Numbered from the stretch's first letter, positions 50,127-59,690 are shown. The stretch is 64,000 bases of DNA from Kosakonia sp. H02 (GCA_030704225.1 CP131915.1:1364001-1428000), one strand, 5' to 3'. Program-made: numbers and translations. The notes: generated by a model from the letters alone, not told the origin.

Positions 50127-51620
50127 TCAGAACTTCTGCGTTTTCTCTTCCACCTTCACCCCCTGCGTGGGCAAGCCGGTGTCGTAATCGCGCACCACGG
50201 GGGAGTAACCATCTTCCGGACGCGGGCGGAATGCCCCCATCCAGCGCGGCGCGGCATCGGCTCGCCACGGGCGCAGGCTCCACTGGTAAGTACGGAACGG
50301 GTCGCGCACCTTATCCATATAATCCAGCAGCGCATCATGCAGCCGGTTACGGGTGTCGGCAAAGCGCGGATCGTTAATCAAATTATTCAGTTCATCCGGG
50401 TCATTATGCCGGTCGTACAACTCATCGCTGGTAAACAGATTCAGCACCAGTTTAAAGCCGTCGGTGACCCAGCAGCGTACCGGAATAAACCCACCGAAAC
50501 TATCATGTTCAATTTCATAACGGTTAAATTCCACCATCACGCCACGTTCAGGCTGCGCGTTGAAAAGGTTTTCACCGGGCAAAATCGGCGGTTTTTCAAT
50601 GCCTGCCAATGCCATCAACGTTGGCAGCACATCAATATGGCTGACCGGCGTATCCACCTCGGCAGGCGAGCCGTGCGGCGGGCGGATAATCAGCGGTATA
50701 CGCGTAATATCGTCATACATCGCCGCACCTTTACTGATGAGCTGATGCGCGCCCATCATTTCGCCGTGATCGGAGGTGTAAATCACCCAGGTGTTTTCCC
50801 GTTGTTGCGGGGTGAGCGCATTGATCACCCGGCCAATCTGGTCATCCACAAAATCGTTACAGGCGAAATACATCGGATGGTGATAAAGGCCATCCTCCCC
50901 GACCGGCGAAGGCATGGCCTGCGCCCACAGGCGATGATGCTCCGGTTTGTTGGCTAAATCATCCTGCGCCTTGCCCTGCAAGTCATAGTAAAAGTCGGCG
51001 TACTTTTCCAGATACGCGACCGGGCAGGTAAAAGGGTGGTGCGGTTCATCATAGGAGACCACCATCAGGAACGGTTCATCTTCAACGTCCGGTTTGGCGA
51101 GAAAATCGATGGCGCGGTTGCTGATGCGATACGCCCAGGTAAAGGTCTCATCGATGTTGTGCGCCTGCAAATCCTCCACGCTGTTCAACCCGTTGCGCCA
51201 GAGGCTTATCTGCTCGTCGGTTAATTCTGCCAGGTAGTTCGCGCCGTCAAACCAGTACTCCTCATCCCACTCCGGCGGGCAAACGCCGGTGCCGAAGTAG
51301 TCGTGCCCGTCGAGGTGCCATTTGCCGATATAGCAGGTGTGGTAACCCGCATCCTGAAAGTAACGTCCCATGGTGGAGATGTTTTTGCCCGGCGCGACAT
51401 TGTTGGTCCACGGCCCGGACTGATTACTGTAGATGCCAGTAAACAGCCCGGCGCGTGCCGGGGTGCAAACGGGGGTGCAGGTATAGGCGGAATTAAAGCG
51501 AATGCCTTCCTGCGCCAGCGCATCAATATGGTGCGTGTTCAACGGCTTGCCGCTGTAACAGCCCACCATATTGGTGGCCTGCGTGTCGGTCATAATGAAC
51601 AGAAAGTTAGGGCGAGTCAT
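50127..51620 (-). CDS. yidJ: YidJ Cys-type sulfatase
   Basis: This 497-residue alkaline-phosphatase-fold sulfatase has the formylglycine signature CTPARAGLFTG at about residues 53-63 (C-x-P-x-R, with Cys converted to formylglycine) and metal-binding Asp residues in FLFIMTDTQATNMVG (about 11) and VIYTSDHGEMMG (about 285). It has no signal peptide, so it acts in the cytoplasm. The operon also supplies a maturase and the YidK transporter, suggesting use of an imported sulfated sugar. Its ATG overlaps the yidK TGA. Confidence 0.94.
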   Translation of the reverse strand: MTRPNFLFIMTDTQATNMVGCYSGKPLNTHHIDALAQEGIRFNSAYTCTPVCTPARAGLFTGIYSNQSGPWTNNVAPGKNISTMGRYFQDAGYHTCYIGKWHLDGHDYFGTGVCPPEWDEEYWFDGANYLAELTDEQISLWRNGLNSVEDLQAHNIDETFTWAYRISNRAIDFLAKPDVEDEPFLMVVSYDEPHHPFTCPVAYLEKYADFYYDLQGKAQDDLANKPEHHRLWAQAMPSPVGEDGLYHHPMYFACNDFVDDQIGRVINALTPQQRENTWVIYTSDHGEMMGAHQLISKGAAMYDDITRIPLIIRPPHGSPAEVDTPVSHIDVLPTLMALAGIEKPPILPGENLFNAQPERGVMVEFNRYEIEHDSFGGFIPVRCWVTDGFKLVLNLFTSDELYDRHNDPDELNNLINDPRFADTRNRLHDALLDYMDKVRDPFRTYQWSLRPWRADAAPRWMGAFRPRPEDGYSPVVRDYDTGLPTQGVKVEEKTQKF

Positions 51621-53329
51621 GGCTTTTCCTTGATGTCAGCATACGTCGCGTGAGCGGTGCGGCGCTGGCGCAGCGCATCGACCAGCAGGTAAATCACCAC
51701 TGCGGCGACAATCAAATAACAAATAATGGTGAAGGCATGGGTGGGGTAACCGCCAAATTGCGCCAGCCCGGCGTAAACGCCAATCATGGCGAACAGCACA
51801 CCGACGGACGCTATCTTCGCGTTTTTCCACGGTTTCATATCCACGGCGAAGGCATCGCGAAAAGAAAACGGCGTAGCGCGCGGTTTGAACCAGCCAATCA
51901 CCAGCATCAGCACCACATTCAGGCAGAAGGTGGTGGCGAGAAGGTAGAGAAAATGGAAGTCGAACTTCACTAAATAGTTGATGGTGATATAGCTGCAAAT
52001 ACCGAACAACATGGCGGCTTTGGCGGCAATCGCCGGAATGCGCGGAAAGAAGAAGCCCATAATGACGATGGTCACCAGCGGAACGTTATAAATGCCGTTG
52101 AGCTGCTTCATCCACGAGTAAAGCCCCTGCGGCGCATTGGCAATCCACGGCGCGACAAATACAGAAACCACCGCCACCACCAGGCCAAACCTGCGCCCGA
52201 CGCGCACCAGTTGGTCATCGGTTGCCTGCTCATTGATAATCCGCCGATAAATCCCGAGGCTGAACAGCGTGCTGGCGCTATTCAAAAAGCCGCAAAAGGC
52301 GCTGATGATGGCACCAAACAGCACGGCGCTAAAAAAGCCGATCAGCGGCAGCGGCATCACTTTGTTAACCAGCGCCGGGTAGGCCATATCGGCTTTTGGT
52401 AGATCCTGAAACAGGTGAAACGCAATCACGCCTGGCAGGACCAGAATCAGCGGATCGAGCATCTTCAGCACCGCAGTTAATAGCGCGCCTTTTTGCCCTT
52501 CCGCCAGGCTGCGCGATGCCAGTGTGCGCTGGACAATGCCCTGATTGGTACACCAGTAAAAGGTGTTTACCAGAATCAGCCCGGTTAACGCGGCGCCAAT
52601 CGGCACCGGATCGTGGCTGCCGCCAATGGAGTTGAGCAGCTGGCTGTGGTCGCTGGTCAGGCGGTCAACGCCACGAAAAAAATCGCCGCCGCCCATTGCC
52701 ATCAGGCCAAACACCGGCACCATCAGGCCGCCAATCACAAGGCCAATGCCGTTAATCACATCGGCAATGGCAATGGCGCGCATCCCGCCAACCACTGCAT
52801 AAAGAATGCCGGAAATGCCGAGCACAATCGCCATCGCCCAGATGGCGCTGTTTTGCGAAATGCCAAAAGTATCAGCAACATGAAACATGCTGTTAAAGGC
52901 CAGCGCGCCGGAGTAGAGAATAATCGGCAGAAAGCAGATGCCGGTAGCAATCAGGAAACAGCAGTCGATGATGATGCGCGTGGTTTTGTCGTAGCGCTCC
53001 TCAATAAAATCGGGAATGGTGGCGATGCCGCGTTGTAAATAGCGGGGCAGGAAGATCAGCGCCAGGAAAATCAACGGAATAGCGGAGATAACTTCCCAGG
53101 CCATCACGGACATACCGCTGCGATACGCCTGGCCGGTCAGCCCGACCAGTTGCTCTGTCGACAGGTTGGTCAGCATCAATGAGGCGGCAATCACCGGCGC
53201 TTTCAGGGAACGTCCCGCCAGAAAATAGCCCTGCTGCGAACCGGTATCGGCTTTGCGTAACTTCCACCAGGTAATGAATGCGACGAGCAGAGTAAATGCA
53301 ATAAAGCTCACAATTTGCTGCATATTCAT
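51617..53329 (-). CDS. yidK: YidK sodium:solute symporter
   Basis: The 570-residue SSS-family transporter has about 14 membrane segments and is close to E. coli YidK (YFLAGRSLKAPVIAASLMLTNLSTEQLVGL; NTFYWCTNQGIVQRTLASRSLAEGQKGALL). The start MNMQQIVSF at 53329 matches the family; the open frame extends another 110 codons upstream through the divergent promoter region and is not supported. It probably imports the substrate of the YidJ sulfatase. Confidence 0.93.
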   Translation of the reverse strand: MNMQQIVSFIAFTLLVAFITWWKLRKADTGSQQGYFLAGRSLKAPVIAASLMLTNLSTEQLVGLTGQAYRSGMSVMAWEVISAIPLIFLALIFLPRYLQRGIATIPDFIEERYDKTTRIIIDCCFLIATGICFLPIILYSGALAFNSMFHVADTFGISQNSAIWAMAIVLGISGILYAVVGGMRAIAIADVINGIGLVIGGLMVPVFGLMAMGGGDFFRGVDRLTSDHSQLLNSIGGSHDPVPIGAALTGLILVNTFYWCTNQGIVQRTLASRSLAEGQKGALLTAVLKMLDPLILVLPGVIAFHLFQDLPKADMAYPALVNKVMPLPLIGFFSAVLFGAIISAFCGFLNSASTLFSLGIYRRIINEQATDDQLVRVGRRFGLVVAVVSVFVAPWIANAPQGLYSWMKQLNGIYNVPLVTIVIMGFFFPRIPAIAAKAAMLFGICSYITINYLVKFDFHFLYLLATTFCLNVVLMLVIGWFKPRATPFSFRDAFAVDMKPWKNAKIASVGVLFAMIGVYAGLAQFGGYPTHAFTIICYLIVAAVVIYLLVDALRQRRTAHATYADIKEKP

Positions 53330-53452
53330 TTTTATTGCCCTTATTAATAGGCGATGGTGCTGCAAAAAAGAATCATTATTTCCCTGGCCTAAGATTTTTC
53401 TGCTAAGTTTCACGGTCAGGTTGTGGGCATAATTCTCCGGCGAGATAATAAA

Positions 53453-54346
53453 ATGAATGGAAAAAATAATATTTCGGATGTAAAAACCGAAACTACCTAC
53501 AATATTCCGCTGGTTCTTGACGAAAATGTGATCTCGAGCGGAATTACGCTGATTTCGCTGTGGCATACGCTGGCGGATGAAAGCTACCGCGTTTACTGGC
53601 CGCGTGATAAGAAAAAGCCGCTGATTGCCAACTCCTGGGTGGCGGTCTACACCCTGCAAGGCTGCGGGAAGATATACCTGAAGGACAATAGCGAAATTAC
53701 TCTCAATGGAAATTGCGTTATATTCTTAAAACCAACCGATATAAAAAAATATCACTGCGATGGTTTGTTGTGGGAACAATACTGGATGGAGTTTATCCCT
53801 ACCAGCGTTATGGAAATACCGTTATTACAGCAGGCTATTATTTATAACGGCAGCGGGTTTAATCAGGAACTCAGTAATGTCGCCACGCTTATCGCCAGTC
53901 GGGATCCGATGAAAAATAATCTGGCGGTGGCCTTTCTGACGAAAATTATATATCAGTGGATTTGTCTTATTTCTGAAAATGGAATAAAGGATAGCCAGTT
54001 ACTGCATATTGAAAAATTAATTACCGCGCTGCATGCCTCCCCGCAAAAACGCTGGACGGTGAGCGAAATGGCGCAGTGGATGCAGTGCAGCGAGCCCTGG
54101 CTGCGACGCCTTTTTCTGCGCTACACCGGGAAAACCCCGAAAGAGTACTACCTGGATGCCCGCCTCGAACTGGCGCAGTCGCTCCTGAAGCAGGAGGGTA
54201 ATTCAATTGCGCATGTCGCTGATATGCTGAATTTTTTTGACGCCTTTCACTTCAGCAAAGCGTTCAAGCAGAAGTTTGGTTATGCGCCCTCGGCGGTACG
54301 CAAAACGCCAGACCGGCATCCTGGCGATGCCGGTCGCGAGAAGTAA
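53453..54346 (+). CDS. yidL: YidL AraC-family regulator
   Basis: The 297-residue regulator is close to E. coli YidL: an AraC-type sensing domain (SSGITLISLWHTLADESYRVYWPRDKKKPLIANSWVAVYTLQGCGKIYL) and a C-terminal AraC helix-turn-helix pair (CSEPWLRRLFLRYTGKTPKEYYLDARLELAQSLL and HVADMLNFFDAFHFSKAFKQKFGYAPSAVRK). I used the MNGK start at 53453. It is divergent from the yidK operon and probably activates it. Confidence 0.92.
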   Translation: MNGKNNISDVKTETTYNIPLVLDENVISSGITLISLWHTLADESYRVYWPRDKKKPLIANSWVAVYTLQGCGKIYLKDNSEITLNGNCVIFLKPTDIKKYHCDGLLWEQYWMEFIPTSVMEIPLLQQAIIYNGSGFNQELSNVATLIASRDPMKNNLAVAFLTKIIYQWICLISENGIKDSQLLHIEKLITALHASPQKRWTVSEMAQWMQCSEPWLRRLFLRYTGKTPKEYYLDARLELAQSLLKQEGNSIAHVADMLNFFDAFHFSKAFKQKFGYAPSAVRKTPDRHPGDAGREK

Positions 54347-54349
54347 TAA

Positions 54350-56011
54350 TCACCCCATTCCCCACAGCAGCACGGCCAGCAACTGCGGGGTAATAATGCG
54401 CAGAAACATCACCAGCGGATAAACCGTAGCATACGAGAGCGCGGCGGCTCCGCTGGTGGCATGCAGACCATTGGCGAACGCCAAAGCGGGCGGATCGGTC
54501 ATCGAGCCAGCCAGCATACCGCACAGGGTTAAGTAGTTCATTTTCCCCAGCATCCGCGCCAGGATGCCGACCGTAAGCAGCGGAATGGCGGTGATAAAGA
54601 TGCCGAAACACATCCACTTCACGCCGTCGCCGTGGGTCAGAGTGGCAATAAAATCCCCGCCGGATTTCAGCCCGACGACGGAGAGAAACAGCACAATACC
54701 TAACTCGCGCAGCGCCAGGTTGGCGCTCGGCGGCATAAACCAGTAGAGCTTGCCGATGGTACCGATGCGCCCGAGGATCAGCGCCATAATCAACGGCCCG
54801 CCCGCCAGACCTAACTTCAGCGCGACCGGAAAGCCAGGAATAAACAGCGGCACGGAGCCGAGCAGCACGCCAAGCCCGATACCAATAAACACCGGCAGCA
54901 TCTGCACCTGCTGCAATTTTTGCTGCGCGTTGCCCACTTCGTTGGCGACGGCTTCAATCGCCGTCGGTCGGCCCACCAGGTTGAGAATGTCGCCAAATTG
55001 CAGACTGGCATCGGAGCTTGCCACCAGTTCAACACCTGCGCGATTCAGGCGCGAAATCACCACGTCGTAGCGCTCTTTAAAATGCAGATCGCGGATTTTT
55101 TTCCCCAGCACTTTTTCGTTGGTGACCACCACGCGCTCGACGCGCAAATCCGTGCCGCGCGTGGATAACGAAGTATCCACCTCCTGACCGATCACCAGTT
55201 GGGCGTTATGCAAATCTTTGGGTAAACCCACCAGGTGCAGCAAATCGCCAGACTGTATGACGGTTTCCGGCGACGGCACCATCAGCAACTCTCCCCGTTT
55301 CAGGCGCGAGCAGATGATTTTGTCGCTATTGAGGATCGGCACATCCTGAATCGCCATGGTGTTGAGATTGGGGTTTTCGACGCGAATATTGATGGTGCGA
55401 ATATGCGAGACGCCGCTGCTGAGGGTGGAATCATGCTTGCGGGCTTCTTCATCGACATCAACGCGAAACAGCACGCGCAGCAGCCACATGGTCAGCAAAA
55501 TCCCGCAGATACCGAACGGATAGGCCATCGCGTAGCTTGTCCCCATCAGATCAAGCTGCTCAGCAGGAATGCCTAAATCGCGCAAAATTTGCTGACCAGC
55601 CCCCAGCGCGGGCGTGTTGGTCACCGCGCCGGAAAAGAGGCCGAGCACCACCGGCAGCGGAATGGCGAAGAGTTTATGCAGGATTGCGGTGACCAGGCCG
55701 CCGAGGAGCACTATCAAAATCGCAAACAGATTGAGGCGCAGGCCAGAGACGCGCAGCGAGGCGAAAAAACCCGGCCCGACCTGAATGCCAATGGTGTAGA
55801 CGAAGAGGATCAGGCCGAATTCCTGCACGAAAACCAGCATTGGGCTGCTTAAGGGAATGCCCAATTTATCGACGAAGTGGCCGACGATAATGCCGCCGAA
55901 CAGCACGCCGCCAATGCCAAACCCGACGCCGCGTATTTTCACGTTGCCAATCCACAGCCCGACAACGGCCACCAGCGCCAGCACGCTCACGGTTAACGCA
56001 ATATCACTCAT
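54350..56011 (-). CDS. yidE: YidE putative transporter (AspT/YbjL family)
   Basis: This 553-residue membrane protein has two membrane halves around two TrkA_C (RCK_C) domains (about residues 190-375, including GLPKDLHNAQLVIGQEVD and NLVGRPTAIEAV). Sequence and length equal E. coli YidE. A putative anion or dicarboxylate exchanger by family. It is convergent to yidL with only 3 bases between the stops. In E. coli yidP precedes it; that gene is missing here. Confidence 0.92.
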   Translation of the reverse strand: MSDIALTVSVLALVAVVGLWIGNVKIRGVGFGIGGVLFGGIIVGHFVDKLGIPLSSPMLVFVQEFGLILFVYTIGIQVGPGFFASLRVSGLRLNLFAILIVLLGGLVTAILHKLFAIPLPVVLGLFSGAVTNTPALGAGQQILRDLGIPAEQLDLMGTSYAMAYPFGICGILLTMWLLRVLFRVDVDEEARKHDSTLSSGVSHIRTINIRVENPNLNTMAIQDVPILNSDKIICSRLKRGELLMVPSPETVIQSGDLLHLVGLPKDLHNAQLVIGQEVDTSLSTRGTDLRVERVVVTNEKVLGKKIRDLHFKERYDVVISRLNRAGVELVASSDASLQFGDILNLVGRPTAIEAVANEVGNAQQKLQQVQMLPVFIGIGLGVLLGSVPLFIPGFPVALKLGLAGGPLIMALILGRIGTIGKLYWFMPPSANLALRELGIVLFLSVVGLKSGGDFIATLTHGDGVKWMCFGIFITAIPLLTVGILARMLGKMNYLTLCGMLAGSMTDPPALAFANGLHATSGAAALSYATVYPLVMFLRIITPQLLAVLLWGMG

Positions 56012-56263
56012 GATTTTTCCCTGTACATGATGATTGAGGAGATTCTGACATGAGGCGGGCGTGGTTGTATGGGCGATGGCGCACAAACTCCATGGCTTCT
56101 CGCGCCCCGCGATGTGGCGAAACCTGCACCACACAGGGCAGGTTGCCCTGAATCAACGCAGCGTATTCGGGTTTTGAAAGGCGTGAGGCCAATGCTTGCG
56201 GGAACAATGGGTTATGGCACGGTTAATGCAAAAGTCCACTTTTGTTAACAACAGGGTGGCAGA

Positions 56264-57529
56264 ATGACAAATACAACCTTAACCAACGTGGTAGTGGTAA
56301 GCCCGGCGAAGAAATGGGTACAACTGGCGCTCGGCTTATTGTGCATGGTGTCGATTTCCAGCCCGCAATATGTCTGGGCGCTGCTCACACGGCCGTTTAT
56401 GGAAAAGCTGGGCGTGCCGCTGGCAGAAATTCAGCTCACCTTTTCGCTGCTGATTATTCTGCAAACCTTCTTTTCCCCCTTTCAGGGCAAGCTGATTGAT
56501 AAGTTTGGCCCGCGCCGGTTGATTGCTATCGGCACCGTGCTGAGCGGCGCGAGCTGGATGCTGACCGCAACCATCAGCAGCCTGACGGAGCTTTATCTTT
56601 ATTACGGCGTGATCGGCGGCCTGGGCACCGGAATTGTCTATATCGGCGTAGTTGGCCTGATGGTGCGCTGGTTCCCGGAAAAACGCGGCTTTGCCACAGG
56701 GATGGTGGCGGCGGGCTATGGCATGGGCGCGATCCTGACCACCTTCCCGGTGACCCAATCGCTGGCCGCCAAAGGGCTGGAGAATACGCTGTGGCAGTTT
56801 GGCCTGCTGATGGCCGCAGTCGGCTTTCTCGCCAGCCAGGGGCTGCGCGCGCCGCAACATGTCAGCACCCAAGAGCAAGGCAGCAACCTGAAGATGAGCG
56901 ATAAGAGCTTCACCTCAAAAGAGATGCTGCGCAAGCCGCTGTTCTGGCTGATGTTTGTGATGATGACCATGATGTCGACGTCCGGCCTGATGGTGACCTC
57001 GCAAATGGCGATTTTCGCGGAAGATTTTGGCATTACGGCGGTGACGGTGCTGGGCATGGCGGCGCTGCCGCTGGCGATGACTATCGACCGTTTTATGAAT
57101 GGTTTAACACGCCCGGTGTGCGGCTATATTTCCGACCGCATTGGCCGCGAGAACATGATGTTTGTCGCCTTCGGCCTGGAAGGGTGCGCGATGGCGCTGT
57201 GGCTGCTGTGCAAAGACGATCCGCTGCTGTTTGTGCTGCTTTCCGGGGTGGTCTTTTTCGGCTGGGGCGAGATCTTCTCGCTGTTTCCGGCGACGCTGAC
57301 CGATACCTTCGGCACCCAACATGCAACGTCAAACTATGGCTGGCTCTATATTTCGCAAGGGATCGGTTCTATCTTCGGCGGCCCGCTGGCGGCGCTGCTG
57401 TATCAGAAAACCGCAAGCTGGAACCTGGTGTTTGGCTGCGCCATTACGCTGGATATTCTCTGCGCGCTGCTGGCGCTCTTTGTGCTGAAACCGTGGCGCC
57501 AGCGCTTTTTGCAGAGCGTGCGGGCATAA
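56264..57529 (+). CDS. OFA-type (oxalate/formate antiporter-like) MFS transporter
   Basis: A 421-residue MFS carrier with 12 segments. Its N-terminal part (GLLCMVSISSPQYVWALLTRPFMEKLGVPLAEIQLTFSLLIILQTFFSPFQGKLIDKFGPRRLIAIG) shows the OFA (OxlT/YhjX) family pattern, and FGTQHATSNYGWLYISQGIGSIFGGPLAALLYQ is a typical C-terminal block. It probably exchanges small carboxylates. It lies between yidE and ibpB where E. coli has only yidP. Confidence 0.82.
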   Translation: MTNTTLTNVVVVSPAKKWVQLALGLLCMVSISSPQYVWALLTRPFMEKLGVPLAEIQLTFSLLIILQTFFSPFQGKLIDKFGPRRLIAIGTVLSGASWMLTATISSLTELYLYYGVIGGLGTGIVYIGVVGLMVRWFPEKRGFATGMVAAGYGMGAILTTFPVTQSLAAKGLENTLWQFGLLMAAVGFLASQGLRAPQHVSTQEQGSNLKMSDKSFTSKEMLRKPLFWLMFVMMTMMSTSGLMVTSQMAIFAEDFGITAVTVLGMAALPLAMTIDRFMNGLTRPVCGYISDRIGRENMMFVAFGLEGCAMALWLLCKDDPLLFVLLSGVVFFGWGEIFSLFPATLTDTFGTQHATSNYGWLYISQGIGSIFGGPLAALLYQKTASWNLVFGCAITLDILCALLALFVLKPWRQRFLQSVRA

Positions 57530-57562
57530 ATGAAAAAGCCTTGCGAAAGCAGGGCGATAACA

Positions 57563-57670
57563 TCATGCAAGCATGGCTATTGCAGAGGTTTTCATCTCCG
57601 GGGATGTTCTGCCGCTTTTATCAAAGGCGGCAATCAACAAATTGGTATCCAGCAAAACTTTCCTTGTCAT
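57563..57670 (-). pseudogene. PIN-domain ribonuclease remnant
   Basis: On the minus strand an ATG that overlaps the TAA of the ATPase frame (TAATG) opens 35 codons: MTRKVLLDTNLLIAAFDKSG is the N-terminal signature of PIN toxins (acidic Asp in LDTNLLI), but the frame soon ends in unrelated sequence without the other catalytic acids. It is the broken second gene of an ATPase-PIN pair. Confidence 0.6.
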
Positions 57671-58524
57671 TACTGTTTCTCCTGCTGTTTGAGCAAGCGT
57701 AACAAATTAGCTTTCGCATCCTGCTGCTCGTCAGCGCTGCTGTTCTCAAGCTTCATCTGGTTTATATCAACGCTGAAAACGTCTTTCAGGATATCGGCCA
57801 GGGCGGCTTTATTCGGCGCGGCTATTTTTTACGTTTTAACAATGCCATCGCTATCGCGGTAAAGGTTATAGGCTTCGCCCTCTTTAAGCTGTGCGAGAAC
57901 AATGGACGAGTGGGTGGTGATGTAAAAAGTGGTGTTAGGGAACAGTTTTTTGAGCAACGGAATAATGTTTGCCTGCCAGGAAAGATGCAGATGGCTTTCT
58001 ATTTCATCAATAAAAACAATACCTTTTACTTTTTGAATATTGGTTTCATTAGTGAAATAGCTGTAGCCGGAAACAATGGCCTGAACCAGCTTGAGGAAGT
58101 AGAGAGTTCTGCGGTTCTCCAGCGTCCCCAGGGAGGTGTTACTCATATCGGCTTTATGATCTATTTTTCCACGCGCTTGAGCTCCCAGAAAAACGACCGG
58201 CAATGTGTTGGATGTTAAAGAGGGGAAATAGTCCCGGGCGCTCACCCATAAAGGAGAGGCATCGTTTTCTCGCTGAACTTTAAAAGGCTGCGGGCGATTC
58301 GTAGCAAATGATTTGAATTTGAAAAAAATTTGATTCATGGGAATCAGCGATTTTTTTACCAGCTCATTATTAAAAAACATGAACTGGAACAGCGCTTCCA
58401 GCATTTTGGTTTTACCCACGCCGTTAGGACCGATAAAAGTATAAATATGCTGGTCAGGTTCAAGCGCTAACTGAGCGCGCCCAACGCCGATAAGTCCTTC
58501 AATCTCAAGCTGTTCGCCAAGCAT
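57670..58524 (-). pseudogene. AAA/SMC-like ATPase with in-frame stop codon
   Basis: The frame encodes an OLD/RecF-like ATPase: Walker A GPNGVGKTKML at about residues 34-44, Walker B GIVFIDEIESHLH at about 175-187 and the H-loop TTHSSIVLAQ. A TAA at 57829-57831 truncates it to 231 residues; the same frame then goes on for 52 codons (KIAAPNKAALADILKDVFS ... LLKQQEKQ) to 57670. The product may still be made as the short form, which keeps both nucleotide motifs. GGAG stands 6 bases before the ATG at 58524. Together with the PIN remnant it looks like a lost toxin or phage-defence pair. Confidence 0.7.
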
Positions 58525-58578
58525 AACCATCTCCAGAATGCCGCAATGGCTCCAATGTATACCAGCCTGCAAAAGAAA

Positions 58579-58606
58579 CAAAAAAGCCCTGCTTATAAAG
58601 CAGGGC
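58579..58606 (-). terminator. ibpAB operon terminator
   Basis: On the minus strand GCCCTGCTT and AAGCAGGGC form a stem with a TAT loop followed by TTTTTTG, 20 bases after the ibpB stop codon. Confidence 0.9.
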
Positions 58607-58625
58607 GCAGAGTCTTATTCAGGCT

Positions 58626-59057
58626 TTAGCTATTCAACGCCGGGCGCGAACTAATAGCGATACGCTGCGGTTCGGCGCTTTCCGGCACGTTGCGCAGTAA
58701 ATCGATATGCAGCAGGCCGTTGGTGAAGGTGGCGCCGGAGACTTCCATAAAATCAGCCAGCGTAAAGCTCAGGCTGAACGGCTGTATAACCAACCCCTGA
58801 TGGAGCCATTTCGGTTCGTTGGCCGGTTTTTCCGGCGTGCCTTTAATCGTCAGGCGACCGTTTTCCAGTTGAATATCCAGCTCTTCCTGGCGAAAACCCG
58901 CCAGCGCAAGGGTAATGCGATAGTGGTTATCGTCGCTTTTTTCGATGTTATAGGGCGGGAATGCCTGCTGCTCAGCGGTGCTGCTTTGCAGGGCGTTGGC
59001 CAGTTTGTCGAAACCAATCCACTGACGCAGAAGCGGGGATAAATCGTAGTTACGCAT
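58626..59057 (-). CDS. ibpB: IbpB small heat-shock protein
   Basis: A 143-residue alpha-crystallin-type chaperone that binds aggregating proteins together with IbpA. It shares MRNYDLSPLLRQWIGFDKLANAL with IbpB of E. coli, the alpha-crystallin domain follows (FPPYNIEKSDDNHYRITLALAGFRQEEL), and IxI appears as RIAIS in the C-terminal tail. The start at 59057 gives family length; the track of open frame further upstream is not used. An RNA-thermometer hairpin covers its ribosome site. Confidence 0.96.
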   Translation of the reverse strand: MRNYDLSPLLRQWIGFDKLANALQSSTAEQQAFPPYNIEKSDDNHYRITLALAGFRQEELDIQLENGRLTIKGTPEKPANEPKWLHQGLVIQPFSLSFTLADFMEVSGATFTNGLLHIDLLRNVPESAEPQRIAISSRPALNS

Positions 59058-59085
59058 TGTGTTTCTCCTTCTAAGAAGCGAGTAA
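59055..59085 (-). promoter_or_regulatory. ibpB RNA thermometer (ROSE-like hairpin)
   Basis: The minus strand reads CGCTTCTTAGAAGGAGAAAC before the ibpB ATG: CTTCTT can pair with AGAAGGAG, including the Shine-Dalgarno GGAG. Such ROSE-like hairpins melt at heat-shock temperature. Exact pairing was not computed. Confidence 0.65.
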
Positions 59086-59165
59086 ATACCTGCGAGCTTT
59101 CGGCTCGCATATGCCCCCTGTCGGCGAGCATGTTGGGAGTGGGCCGCGATGGCGACCCGACGCAA

Positions 59166-59579
59166 TTAGTTAATTTCGATACGGCGCGGTTTTTTCTCTT
59201 CCGGGATCACGCGTTCCAGCTCGATATAGAGCAGGCCGTTCACCAGATTTGCGCCCTTGATATGGATGTTTTCCGCCAGCTGGAATTTGCGCTCGAAGTT
59301 GCGTTCGGCGATGCCCTGGTAGAGGTAAGTACGCTCTTTCTGCTCAGCAGCGTGGGAACCTTTCACCACCAGCAGGTTGTCCTGCGCGGTAATGTCCAGT
59401 TCGCTTTCGGCGAAGCCTGCCACAGCGATAGCAATGCGGTAGTGGTTTTCATCCACTAATTCGACGTTGTACGGAGGGTAACCGTTATTACTCTGGTTGG
59501 GGTTATTTTCCAGCAGGTTGAACAGGCGATCAAAACCGATAGCTGAACGATACAGTGGGGAAAGATCAAAGTTACGCAT
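59166..59579 (-). CDS. ibpA: IbpA small heat-shock protein
   Basis: The 137-residue protein has the same length as E. coli IbpA and near-identical start (MRNFDLSPLYRSAIGFDRLFNLLE), crystallin domain (YPPYNVELVDENHYRIAIAVAGFAESELD) and C-terminal IEIN (IxI) tail. It binds misfolded proteins, hands them to DnaK/ClpB and is first in the ibpAB operon. Confidence 0.97.
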   Translation of the reverse strand: MRNFDLSPLYRSAIGFDRLFNLLENNPNQSNNGYPPYNVELVDENHYRIAIAVAGFAESELDITAQDNLLVVKGSHAAEQKERTYLYQGIAERNFERKFQLAENIHIKGANLVNGLLYIELERVIPEEKKPRRIEIN

Positions 59580-59602
59580 ACTTAAAGCTCCTGACATCAG
59601 CG
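59577..59602 (-). promoter_or_regulatory. ibpA RNA thermometer (ROSE element core)
   Basis: The minus strand reads CGCTGATGTCAGGAGCTTTA before the ibpA ATG; GCT and the AGGAGC Shine-Dalgarno face each other as in the 3' hairpin of ROSE elements that hide the ribosome site at low temperature. Upstream sequence to about 59650 would form the remaining hairpins. Confidence 0.7.
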
Positions 59603-59690
59603 AGAGTGTAAAAGACCTTCCACAATGGACAGGTCATCATGCTATGTAGCCAAACACCCTTCCGGCGTGTTCCCCGGCTACAGGAGTAAA

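Noticed and set aside
51617..53659. Long upstream extension of yidK (110 extra codons)
   Set aside because: The extension runs through the divergent yidL promoter region and has no similarity to the YidK N terminus, which begins at MNMQQIVSF.
56004..56207. Minus-strand frame of 67 codons between yidE and the OFA-type carrier
   Set aside because: It overlaps the yidE start and ribosome site, and its sequence shows no protein-like pattern.
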